A stretch of 64,000 nt of DNA from Flavobacteriales bacterium (GTDB lineage Bacteria > Bacteroidota > Bacteroidia > Flavobacteriales > TMED113). The stretch spans positions 4,278 to 68,277 of the forward strand of contig PAWM01000002.1 in NCBI GenBank assembly GCA_002714185.1, given 5' to 3'. The position numbers and the translations under genes were made by a program. Positions 38,399 to 47,700 of the stretch are shown piece after piece. How positions within the stretch are numbered: the first letter of the stretch is position 1; each line of letters opens with the position of its first letter. The notes under the pieces were generated by a model, which was given only the letters and a program-made list of their open reading frames with translations, was not told the origin of the DNA and made no database searches.

Positions 38399-40288
38399 TT
38401 AATAGGCTCGAGAGTCATTTCCCTCAATATAATATACAAATGACCTGTTAGCCACCATATTGCCACCAGCAGTTGGATAGTCACCAGTAAAATACCAGTC
38501 TCCTGTGTGATTTGGGGATGCTTTATGTAAACATTCTACTTTTTGAAATAAAACATCGAAATCTGTTGAAATATTGTCAGTTTTTAAAAGCGAGGCTATT
38601 TCTTTTGAAATTTCATATTGTGTAAATGGAGCATATATATTCTTGAGGTGATTTACTTGTTTTTCTTTCGGTGTTGTTTTTGCTGCCTTACATTTATTAT
38701 AAGTCGTTTTTATTAATTCTCTACCTTTTTCTGTTTTTTTCAACAATGAGATAGCTGCTTTGAAAGCAATGAAATCACCTAATTTAGCCATATCTATTCC
38801 ATAGCAATCTGGATATCTAATTTGCGGTGCCGATGACACAACAATAATCTTTTTTAAATTTAACCTATCTAATATTCTTAATATACTTTTTTTCAAAGTT
38901 GTACCCCTAACAATACTATCATCTAAAATAACAAGTGTGTCTGTACTTCTAGCTATACCATATGTAACATCGTAAACATGTCCAACTAAACCATCCCTAT
39001 CACTATCCGAAGTAATAAATGTTCTTAATTTTGCATCTTTTACCGCCATCTTTTCAACTCTGATTTTTTGACATATAATATCTTTCAACGTGTTTGTATC
39101 TCCACTTAATAATAAAGTTTCTTTTTCGCGATTCAATTGACTTTCAAGTTCGGAAACTAGCCCCAAAAAAGCTGTTTCTGCTGTGTTAGGTATATATGAA
39201 AATACTGTGTTGTTAAAATCGTTTTTGATTATGGATGAAATAGGTTTAGCTAAGAGACATCCTAGCATTTTTCTTTCATTGTAAATTTCATAATCATTAC
39301 CTCTTGAAAAATATATTCTTTCAAATGAACAGGATTTTCTATTTTTTTTCTCAATAATTTGACTAAACTCAACTTGTCCGTTTTTTTTAATAATAATAGC
39401 CTTGCCTCTTGGTAGTTCGTGGATTTCTTTTGAGCTTACATTAAATGCCGTTTGAATTACGGGTCTTTCAGAGGTTACAACTGCAATCTCATCATTAACA
39501 TAATAATAAGCTGGTCTTATTCCGTTAGGGTCACGAAGTGCAAATGCATCTCCATGTCCAAGTAATCCTGACAAAACAAACCCACCATCCCATTTTTTAG
39601 ATGCATTGATTAATATATTAGAAATATTAATATTGTTTTCAATTAGTTTTGAAATTTCAATATTAGAAAGATTTTCTGATTTATATTTATTATATAATCT
39701 AGCATTTTCTTCATCGGTAAAATGACCTATTTTTTCTAAAATTGTAACCGTGTCTGATTTTTCTTTTGGATGTTGTCCTAAATCAATTAATTGATTAAAC
39801 AACTCCTCAACATTAGTCATATTAAAATTACCAGCTAAAACTAAATTCCTAGATTTCCAATTATTTTGTCTTAAAAAAGGATGACACTGTGTTATGTTGT
39901 TTGTTCCATAAGTTCCATATCTTAAATGCCCCAAAAATAACTCTCCCATAAATGAGCAGTTATTTTTCAACCAAATAGGGTCATCGAATTTAGAGGGATA
40001 TCTTTTCTTTATTTTATTAAAATTTTCACTAATCTTTAAAAAAACATCTTGAATTGAATTTTGCTCCACAGAGCGTCTTCTACTAATATATGGTTTTCCT
40101 GGTTGAGCATCTAGCTTAATATTAACCAATCCAGCCCCATCTTGTCCTCTGTTTACTTGTTTTTGCATTAACAAATACATTTTATTTAAACCATATAGAG
40201 CTGTCCCATATTTTTTTTGATAATAACTTAAGGGTTTTAATAGTCTTAATAGGGCTATTCCGCATTCGTGTTTTATGTAATCACTCAT
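38399..40288 (-). CDS. purF: Amidophosphoribosyltransferase (PurF-type, long Bacteroidota form)
   Basis: Glutamine PRPP amidotransferase family protein, 629 residues, longer than the approximately 500-residue classical PurF. The N-terminal nucleophile is Cys9 in KHECGIALLRLLKP, exposed after removal of a short propeptide. The glutaminase domain includes LFLGHLRYGTYG, and FALRDPNGIRPAYYY and SERPVIQTAF follow. The PRPP-binding motif VILDDSIVRGTTLKKS lies in the C-terminal transferase domain. Flavobacteria commonly carry this long form, sometimes beside a second PurF, so this copy may not be the main purine enzyme. A -7 box is present at 40312-40319. Confidence 0.88.
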   Translation of the reverse strand: MSDYIKHECGIALLRLLKPLSYYQKKYGTALYGLNKMYLLMQKQVNRGQDGAGLVNIKLDAQPGKPYISRRRSVEQNSIQDVFLKISENFNKIKKRYPSKFDDPIWLKNNCSFMGELFLGHLRYGTYGTNNITQCHPFLRQNNWKSRNLVLAGNFNMTNVEELFNQLIDLGQHPKEKSDTVTILEKIGHFTDEENARLYNKYKSENLSNIEISKLIENNINISNILINASKKWDGGFVLSGLLGHGDAFALRDPNGIRPAYYYVNDEIAVVTSERPVIQTAFNVSSKEIHELPRGKAIIIKKNGQVEFSQIIEKKNRKSCSFERIYFSRGNDYEIYNERKMLGCLLAKPISSIIKNDFNNTVFSYIPNTAETAFLGLVSELESQLNREKETLLLSGDTNTLKDIICQKIRVEKMAVKDAKLRTFITSDSDRDGLVGHVYDVTYGIARSTDTLVILDDSIVRGTTLKKSILRILDRLNLKKIIVVSSAPQIRYPDCYGIDMAKLGDFIAFKAAISLLKKTEKGRELIKTTYNKCKAAKTTPKEKQVNHLKNIYAPFTQYEISKEIASLLKTDNISTDFDVLFQKVECLHKASPNHTGDWYFTGDYPTAGGNMVANRSFVYYIEGNDSRAY

Positions 40289-40311
40289 ATGTAGTATTTG
40301 TCATATTTAAA

Positions 40312-40319
40312 CAAAATTA
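40312..40319 (-). promoter_or_regulatory. -7 promoter element for the PurF-type gene
   Basis: Minus-strand TAATTTTG, an exact TAnnTTTG match, ending 23 nt before the ATG at 40288. It partly overlaps the stop codon of the upstream ACMSD gene. In such AT-rich DNA a chance match is possible. Confidence 0.35.
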
Positions 40320-41357
40320 TAAAAAATCTTCTTTTTTAATCCCTAACCAATCTAAGACATTTTTATGCCAAATGTTTTTTCCTTCTTTTTTTGTAAAAAC
40401 ACCTTTTTCAATAGCATAGTCTAAAACACGACCCGGATAAGAGGTCCCTATGTCTTCCATTTCTCCCAACGGATAAGGGTCATCTAAACCCATTATGATT
40501 TGATTAACTCCAACTCTCTTCTTTAAAAGTTCCAAAGTGTGTGAATCATGTACCAATGTGTCAAAAAATAAATTTTTATGACCTAATGTTTTTCTAGGGT
40601 CTTGAAGGTTTTTAAAAATATCTGGACGACCATCATATCCCTGAACTCTCCTGCCGTAATTTGCTATACCTAACATTCCACCGTGTGCAAAACTAGTTCT
40701 TATATTCCTATATTTATTTGGCAGGTCCCGAAGTGTGAACACATGTAATGTGTCTGCACACTGGGCCATCATCCAAATTAAATGAAATCTCCAATAATGA
40801 TTTTTTAAAGCAATCATTTTATCTGCATCATAAGGGTGAATTTGTATAGCTAATTTATGTTTGTCAGCCATCTCAAATATAGGGTCAACATCTGATTCTG
40901 CAACTGATGTCCATTCCTTTTGAGAATTTAAAAAATGGGTTGGTAGGCACAGAATCCTTAATCTAAGCTTATTAACACACCTATCTATTTCTTTAAGTGC
41001 TTGATCTATATAACATGGCTGAACCACAAAGCCACAGGTGAATTTTTTTGGATATTCACTTTGAATAAAAGCATTAAAATCATTTTGAAATCTAATTCCA
41101 TCCTCGCAATCTTTTTTTTTCCATCCATTGCAATATAGTTGTGAGAGGCATAACATAACACTGTGGTCAATATTATGTTTTTTCATCCACTCCAACTTTT
41201 CTTTTAAAAAAAAACTAGGAGCAGTAATGGGCCTCGACCATTCTCCCTGCCTCATAAACTTCTTGTTTTCATCAATATAAAACAGTTTTTTATCTTTCAT
41301 GAAGTTTGGAATCTGAAAGGGCTCAGGAAGTATGTGTCCGTGTCCATTTATTCGCAT
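40317..41357 (-). CDS. 2-amino-3-carboxymuconate-6-semialdehyde decarboxylase (ACMSD)
   Basis: Zn-dependent amidohydrolase-fold decarboxylase, 346 residues, removing CO2 from the product of 3-hydroxyanthranilate dioxygenase. Metal ligands follow the family pattern: HxH in INGHGHILP (about 5-7), His in AIQIHPYDAD, His in TSFAHGGMLG and Asp in IMGLDDPYPLGEM. It is transcribed after HAAO in the same direction with a 77-bp gap. Context with HAAO, the aldehyde dehydrogenase and the RidA deaminase supports ACMSD over a generic amidohydrolase. Confidence 0.9.
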   Translation of the reverse strand: MRINGHGHILPEPFQIPNFMKDKKLFYIDENKKFMRQGEWSRPITAPSFFLKEKLEWMKKHNIDHSVMLCLSQLYCNGWKKKDCEDGIRFQNDFNAFIQSEYPKKFTCGFVVQPCYIDQALKEIDRCVNKLRLRILCLPTHFLNSQKEWTSVAESDVDPIFEMADKHKLAIQIHPYDADKMIALKNHYWRFHLIWMMAQCADTLHVFTLRDLPNKYRNIRTSFAHGGMLGIANYGRRVQGYDGRPDIFKNLQDPRKTLGHKNLFFDTLVHDSHTLELLKKRVGVNQIIMGLDDPYPLGEMEDIGTSYPGRVLDYAIEKGVFTKKEGKNIWHKNVLDWLGIKKEDFL

Positions 41358-41434
41358 AGTATAATTTGTATTAAGCTCTTTTTAATGATATCATTATTTT
41401 GTATAATATGGTTCAATGAGTATTATATTTAAAT

Positions 41435-41965
41435 CTAAATATATCTAGGGTCGGCTTCCATAATCTCTCCTGAAATAGGGCATGTTCTCAATTTTTCATT
41501 ACTATAAAATTTTTTAAAAATTGGTAAAAAATCTTTTTCAATATTAGTTAGGTGAAAATACTCTTCATATAATAGTGCATTTTCTTTTTCAGAAAACCAC
41601 ATTAGCCCATCTTTATGGAAGTCTTCTCTTTTTCTTTCAATAACAAGACCTATTGAATTAGCTGATCGCACTGGAGAATGAGGGACTTTCGGGGGTAATA
41701 AAAACATTTCACCCTCCCTTATATTAACATCTTCTCTTTTTCCATTTTGCTGAGTTTTTACAACAATATCTCCTTCTATTTGATAGAATAATTCTTCGGT
41801 TTCATTGTAGTGATAATCCTGTCTAGCATTAGGGCCGGCTACTACCATAACAATGAAGTCCTCTGCATCTACATATAAATTTTTATTTCCTACAGGTGGT
41901 TTTAGTAGGTGCCTATTATCACTAATCCATTTTGTTAGATTAAAAGGTACTTTAATGTTTTTCAT
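41435..41965 (-). CDS. nbaC: 3-hydroxyanthranilate 3,4-dioxygenase
   Basis: Ring-cleaving cupin dioxygenase, 176 residues. The catalytic Fe ligands His52 and Glu58 (YHYNETEELFY) and His96 (KVPHSPVR) are present, as are substrate-binding Arg48 and Arg100. Many bacterial homologues bind a second, rubredoxin-like Fe through two CxxC pairs near the C-terminus. Here only one of the four cysteines remains (TCPISGEI), and the first pair reads FSEKEN, so that site cannot form. It is divergent from the SDR gene with a 74-bp shared upstream region. Confidence 0.94.
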   Translation of the reverse strand: MKNIKVPFNLTKWISDNRHLLKPPVGNKNLYVDAEDFIVMVVAGPNARQDYHYNETEELFYQIEGDIVVKTQQNGKREDVNIREGEMFLLPPKVPHSPVRSANSIGLVIERKREDFHKDGLMWFSEKENALLYEEYFHLTNIEKDFLPIFKKFYSNEKLRTCPISGEIMEADPRYI

Positions 41966-42024
41966 TTAAAAAATATTTTTATTTAATGTGATTTTTTATA
42001 ACTAAAATGTAGCTTTAAATTAGT

Positions 42025-42032
42025 TATATTTG
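42025..42032 (+). promoter_or_regulatory. -7 promoter element of the SDR-ALDH-RidA operon
   Basis: TATATTTG, an exact TAnnTTTG match. The G is 7 nt upstream of the ATG at 42040, predicting transcription from or very near the start codon, i.e. a leaderless mRNA. Confidence 0.55.
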
Positions 42033-42039
42033 AAACAAT

Positions 42040-42825
42040 ATGGAAATAAATCTAAAAAATAAAACTGCCTGGGTCTTTGGTGGGTCAAGAGGCATAGGTA
42101 AAGCTACTGCTATAAAACTGTCTCAGTCAGGAGCAAATATTTTATTAATTGCTAGAAATAGAATGGCTTTACAAAAAGCACAAAGTGAGCTCTGCACCAA
42201 ATTTGGTCAAGAACATGATAGTATATCATTAGATATGGCTGACTCTGAATCCATTTATAAACAACTAAATAATTATATAAATTTAAATAGTGTTGATATT
42301 TTAATTAATAATTCGGGTGGACCTGAGGGTGGATTAGCTCACACAGCTGATTTAGATGAGTACAAACTAGCTTTTCAACAACATGTTCTGTCGGCACAAG
42401 TGGTTAGTAAAATAGTTATTGGAGTAATGAAAAAAAAGAGATTTGGAAGAATTATAAATATAATTTCAACTTCCGTTAAACAACCAATTGAGGGGTTGGG
42501 TGTATCTAATACTATTCGTGGGGCAATGGCAAATTGGGCAAAAACCTTAGCCAATGAACTAGGTTCATATCAAGTTACTGTAAATAATATTCTCCCCGGT
42601 GCCACTCAAACTAATAGGCTTGTAGAGTTAATTCAAAAAAAAGCAATAAAAAACAATTGTGATCAAAATATTATTGCTGAAAAAATGAAAAAATCAATTC
42701 CTGTGGGCCGATTTGCAACACCTGAGGAAATTGCTTATATGATTGTTTTTTTATGTTCAAGTTATGCGAATTATATAACTGGAGTTAATATACCTATTGA
42801 CGGAGGTAGAACAAAATCCTTATAA
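42040..42825 (+). CDS. Atypical short-chain dehydrogenase/reductase in kynurenine cluster
   Basis: SDR-fold protein, 261 residues. The NAD(P)-binding GGSRGIGKA is at about 14-22, and LINNSGGPEGG and a C-terminal ITGVNIPIDGG are intact. The catalytic Ser is present in IISTSVK (about 142), but the YxxxK dyad is replaced. The equivalent helix reads GVSNTIRGAMANW, with no Tyr and Arg in place of Lys. Some SDRs with an SNxxR helix form a recognised non-canonical group. It is fused by TAATG to the aldehyde dehydrogenase. Its step in 3-hydroxyanthranilate breakdown is unknown. Confidence 0.85.
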   Translation: MEINLKNKTAWVFGGSRGIGKATAIKLSQSGANILLIARNRMALQKAQSELCTKFGQEHDSISLDMADSESIYKQLNNYINLNSVDILINNSGGPEGGLAHTADLDEYKLAFQQHVLSAQVVSKIVIGVMKKKRFGRIINIISTSVKQPIEGLGVSNTIRGAMANWAKTLANELGSYQVTVNNILPGATQTNRLVELIQKKAIKNNCDQNIIAEKMKKSIPVGRFATPEEIAYMIVFLCSSYANYITGVNIPIDGGRTKSL

Positions 42826-44279
42826 TGAAAAAATTATCAAATTATATTGATGGGCAACTTATTCCTCCTGTTAATAAATCTTATATAAATAACTACAACC
42901 CTAGTAATGGAAAACCATATTCCTTGACTCCCGATAGTTGTTTTCAGGATGTAAAGTTGGCTAGTAAAGCGGCTAAAAAAGCTTTTAAAAATTGGTCAGA
43001 GCAGAAAAAAGAATTTAGATATGCTTGGATGATGAAACTTGCAAAAGCTATTGATGATAACTCTAAGAATTTAATTGTTGCTGAAAGCCGTGATAATGGC
43101 AAACCTGAATGGTTGGCTGAGCAAGTTGACATACCTCGTTGCTCAGAAAATTTTAGGTTTTTTGCAACTGCTATGCTGCATTTTGAATCAAAGTGTCATA
43201 ATATGAATAATGATGCATTAAATTATACTTTAAAAAAACCTGTTGGTGTTGCCGGGTGTATTTCACCTTGGAATCTTCCTCTTTATTTGCTTACTTGGAA
43301 AATTGCTCCTGCAATTGCGGCTGGTAATACCGTGATCGCAAAACCCTCTGAAGTAACTCCATACACAGCCTATTTGTTTTCTAAAATTTGTGCAAAAATT
43401 AATTTTCCCAAGGGAGTTATAAATATTGTACACGGATTAGGTAAGACAGCTGGAAGTTCTGTTGTTAAGTATAGTGATATTATTTCCTTTACTGGCGGCA
43501 CTGAGACAGGGAGGGTTGTAGCTACAAGTGCTGCAAAAGATTTTAAAAAATGTTCTTTGGAGTTGGGAGGTAAAAATCCCACTGTTGTATTTAATGATTG
43601 TGATTTCGAATCTACAATTGATATTGCTATAAAATCTGGATTTTTAAACCAAGGGCAAATATGTCTTTGTGGTTCAAGAATATTTATAGAAGAGTCTATA
43701 TATACGAAATTTAGGACAGCTTTTGTAAAAAAAGCTAAAAACGTACTAGTTGGTGACCCTAAAAATCCAAATAATAATCTGGGGGCCATTGTTTCTGAAG
43801 AACATTTAAACAAGATTATTTCTAAAATTAATTTAGCAAAAAGAGATGGTGGTAAAATTTTATGTGGTGGTGATAGATTGTTTTTGAAAGGGAAACTGTC
43901 AGGGGGGTATTATTTGAAACCAACTGTTATTGAAGGTTTAGATTATAAACATGAAATAAATCAAGAAGAAATATTTGGCCCCGTTGTAACACTTATTCCA
44001 TTTAACAGGGAAAAAGATTTGATTAAAATGTGTAATAGCACAAAATACGGTCTTTCAGCATCTATTTTTTCAAATAATGTTTCAAAAGCCCACCGTGTTG
44101 CCGCAAAAATAGATGCGGGAGTTATTTGGGTTAATACTTGGCTTTTAAGAGATTTAAGGATTCCATTTGGTGGTGTTAAGCACTCTGGTCTAGGCCGTGA
44201 AGGTGGCTTCTATTCTTTAGAGTTTTTCACTGAATCTAAAAATGTATGCATTAAGATTGAAAACGGAGTAAATAAATAA
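42825..44279 (+). CDS. nbaE: 2-aminomuconate-6-semialdehyde dehydrogenase-type ALDH
   Basis: NAD-dependent aldehyde dehydrogenase, 484 residues. The cofactor-binding segment ISPWNLPLYLLTWKIAPA (about 146-163) is followed by FTGGTETG, the general-base Glu in LELGGKNP, the catalytic Cys in NQGQICLCGS and the late EIFGPVVT. Context between the SDR and RidA deaminase and near HAAO/ACMSD points to oxidation of 2-aminomuconate semialdehyde to 2-aminomuconate. The fold alone would not prove the substrate. Its ATG overlaps the SDR stop. Confidence 0.88.
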   Translation: MKKLSNYIDGQLIPPVNKSYINNYNPSNGKPYSLTPDSCFQDVKLASKAAKKAFKNWSEQKKEFRYAWMMKLAKAIDDNSKNLIVAESRDNGKPEWLAEQVDIPRCSENFRFFATAMLHFESKCHNMNNDALNYTLKKPVGVAGCISPWNLPLYLLTWKIAPAIAAGNTVIAKPSEVTPYTAYLFSKICAKINFPKGVINIVHGLGKTAGSSVVKYSDIISFTGGTETGRVVATSAAKDFKKCSLELGGKNPTVVFNDCDFESTIDIAIKSGFLNQGQICLCGSRIFIEESIYTKFRTAFVKKAKNVLVGDPKNPNNNLGAIVSEEHLNKIISKINLAKRDGGKILCGGDRLFLKGKLSGGYYLKPTVIEGLDYKHEINQEEIFGPVVTLIPFNREKDLIKMCNSTKYGLSASIFSNNVSKAHRVAAKIDAGVIWVNTWLLRDLRIPFGGVKHSGLGREGGFYSLEFFTESKNVCIKIENGVNK

Positions 44280-44306
44280 TATATTTAAATTTAATAAAAA
44301 CATACA

Positions 44307-44720
44307 ATGAAAACCCACTTCACATCACATAAGGCACCAGAACCTGTTGGTAGCTACCCACATGCTAAAAAAGTTGGAAATCTGTTATTTTTATCTGGTG
44401 TTGGTCCCAGAAAAAAAAATGAAAAATCTATTCCGGGTGTAACATTATCTCAGGATGGAAAAATTATTAATTATGATATTGAAAAACAGTGCATATCTGT
44501 GTTTGAAAATATTAAACTAATTTTAAATGATGCTGGTTCTAGTTGGGACAATATTGTTGATGTAACTGTTTTTTTAACTAATATGGAAGATGATTTTGAT
44601 AAATACAATGTTTTATACAGAAAATATTTTTCTACTCCATTTCCAACAAGAACAACTGTTGAGGTAAATTGTTTACCCACACCTATTGCGATTGAATTAA
44701 AAGTAATTGCTACAATATAA
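44307..44720 (+). CDS. amnD: RidA-family 2-aminomuconate deaminase
   Basis: 137-residue YjgF/YER057c/UK114 trimeric deaminase. The N-terminal APEPVGSYPHAKKVGNLLFL and FLSGVGPRKKNEKSIPGV resemble the aminomuconate deaminase subgroup, and the conserved Arg is in FPTRTTVEV near the C-terminus. It is the last gene of the + strand half of the cluster and would convert 2-aminomuconate to 4-oxalocrotonate with NH3 release. General RidA (imine hydrolase) function is the alternative. Confidence 0.85.
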   Translation: MKTHFTSHKAPEPVGSYPHAKKVGNLLFLSGVGPRKKNEKSIPGVTLSQDGKIINYDIEKQCISVFENIKLILNDAGSSWDNIVDVTVFLTNMEDDFDKYNVLYRKYFSTPFPTRTTVEVNCLPTPIAIELKVIATI

Positions 44721-44733
44721 ATTTTTAGTAACT

Positions 44734-47700
44734 ATGTTTCCAGAGTATAAAAACCTTGATTTAGCGAAGATTTGTAATGAAATCAATTCCTTTTGGATAA
44801 AGGAGGGGATTTTTGAAAAAAGCATACAATCTAGAATTAAAAACAATCGTTTTGTGTTTTATGAGGGCCCCCCTTCTGCTAACGGTATGCCTGGTATACA
44901 TCATGTAATGGCTAGATTAATTAAAGATATTTTTTGTCGATATAAAACATTATCTGGATACTATGTAGAGAGAAAGGCTGGATGGGACACACATGGTTTG
45001 CCTGTGGAATTAAGTGTTGAAAAGGAATTAAATATTAACAAAGACGATATTGGAAAAACTATTTCTGTTTCTGAATACAACGAGGCTTGTAAAAAAACGG
45101 TAATGAAGTACACTGAAGCTTGGAATAAGCTAACTGAAGTTATGGGTTACTGGGTTGATGTTGAAAACCCATATATAACATATGAAAATAAATATATTGA
45201 AACTGTTTGGTATTTAATAAAAAAACTATATGATAGTAATTTAATTTACAAGGGTTACACTATACAACCATATTCACCTGCAGCTGGAACTGGGCTGAGC
45301 TCACATGAATTAAATCAACCGGGGTGCTACAAGTTGGTTAAGGATTTGAGTGTTGTGGCTTTGTTTAAATTATTGAGTCCTGAGACAATAATAAATACTT
45401 CAAAAAAAGTTTTTTTTATGGCTTGGACAACGACTCCGTGGACACTTTTTGCAAATACAGGCTTAGCTGTTGGAAAAAAAATAAATTATGTTTTTTTAGA
45501 AACCTTAAACCCATACACATTAGAAGAGATTGTTGTTGTTTGTGCTGAAGATTGTGTGACTAATATATTTGATGAAAAAACAAAAAAAACGATTAACAAT
45601 AAAAATAAAAAATCTAATGCATATAAAGTTATTCACAAATGTGTTGGTATGGACTTAATCGACTTAAAATATGAGCAATTACTAAAATATGTTAAACCAA
45701 TTGATTCCCCCAATGATGCTTTTCGTGTTGTTGATGCTGATTTTGTTAACACTAATGATGGTACTGGTATTGTGCACTTAGCACCAACTTTTGGAGCTGA
45801 CGATTTTAATGTAGCTAAAAGTTGTGGGCTACCACTTATGTTAACTGAAGACTCTGAGGGTAATCGTGTGCCTATAGTTGACTTAAAGGGGTGTTTTGTT
45901 GAGGGGCTTGGTGAATTTTCTGGGCGACCTGTTAAATCATCGTTTAATGAGGGTGTTAAAGATGTTGTTGAAATTGATATTGTAGTTAAGTTAAAAAAAG
46001 AAGGATTAGCATTTAAGTCAGAAAAATACGAACACAGTTACCCTCACTGCTGGAGAACTGATAAGCCAATTTTATATTACCCTTTAGACTCTTGGTTTAT
46101 TGAGTCTACTAAATGTAAAGAGCAATTAATTGAAAAAAACAAACAAATTAATTGGAAGCCTAAAAGTACCGGTGAGGGTCGTTTTCAAAATTGGTTAGAA
46201 AATATTAATGATTGGAACTTATCAAGGTCTCGTTTTTGGGGAATTCCTTTGCCTATTTGGGTAACATCTGATAGAACGGAGATGGTTTGTGTTGGTTCAG
46301 TTGAAGAGCTTAAATCTTTATGTGAAAACTCTGTGAAATCAGGTTTAATGAAAAAAAACCCACTAAAAGAATTTATTCCTGGTGATATGTCTGAAAAAAA
46401 CTACAATCTATTTGATTTACATAAAAATTGTGTTGATGATATTGTTTTATTATCTAAGGGTGGTAAACCTATGCATCGAGAGATGGATGTTATTGATGTT
46501 TGGTTTGATTCTGGGTCTATGCCTTATGCTCAGTGGCACTACCCGTTTGAAAATAAAGATTTAATTGATAAAAATGTGTGTTTTCCAGCAAATTTTATAG
46601 CTGAAGGTGTTGATCAAACTAGGGGGTGGTTTTTTACACTTCATGCAATTGCAGTAATGTGTTTTAATAGTGTTGCTTTTAAGAATGTTATTTCCAATGG
46701 ATTAGTGTTAGACAAGTTTGGTCAAAAAATGTCTAAAAGACTTGGTAACACTACTGACCCCTTTAAGGCTATTGAGGAACACGGCTCTGATGCGTTAAGG
46801 TGGTACATGATAACTAATTCGCAACCTTGGGATAATTTAAAATTCGATATTAATGGTGTTGTAGAGGTTAAGCAAAAATTTTTTAGCACCCTGTACAACT
46901 CTTATTCTTTTTTTAGCTTATATGCAAATATTGATAAATTTAAATATGCTGAGGAGGTGGTTGTAGATAGGCCTGTTTTAGACCGTTGGATTTTATCTGA
47001 GCTAAATAGCCTGATACTATCTGTTAAAAAACATTATGAGTTATATGAGCCCACATTGACTGGAAGGATTATTCAAGACTTTGTTGTTGATAAATTAAGT
47101 AATTGGTATGTCAGATTGTGCCGAAGAAGGTTTTGGAAAGGGGAATATGATTTAGAGAAAATTTCTGCATACCAAACCCTTTATGAGTGTTTGTGTGTTA
47201 TAGCAAAAATATCTTCTCCAATTGCACCGTTTTTTATGGATCGTTTGTTTATTGATTTAAACACCGTTTGTTCGAGAGATGCTTCAAGTTCTGTTCATTT
47301 AACAGATTTTCCAAATCCAAATCCAAAGCTTATTAATAAGAAGCTTGAAAAAAAAATGAGCCTAACTAAGGGTATTTGTTCATTGGCTTTGTCACTTAGA
47401 AAAAGGGAGGGTATAAGAGTGAGGCAGCCTTTAGCGGAAATGACTATTTGTTTAAATCCTGGTTTAAATAATGATGATGTTTTAGTAGATATTGTTCAAT
47501 CAGAAACAAATATTAAGGAAGTGGTATTTGTTAAAAACACTGAAAAAATTGTAAAAAAGAAACTTACTCCCAACTTCCCTGTTTTAGGAAAAAAATTTGG
47601 TGGGTTAATGAAAAGTTTGGTAAATAAAATTACTGAATTATCTGAATCCGATTTGTTAAAATATGAGACTTTGGGTAAAATCACTATAGTGATTGGTGAA

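Noticed and set aside
40317..41965. Quinolinate/NAD biosynthesis from tryptophan
   Set aside because: HAAO could feed quinolinate, but ACMSD, the ALDH and the deaminase next to it remove the intermediate to 4-oxalocrotonate, and no nadC is linked here.
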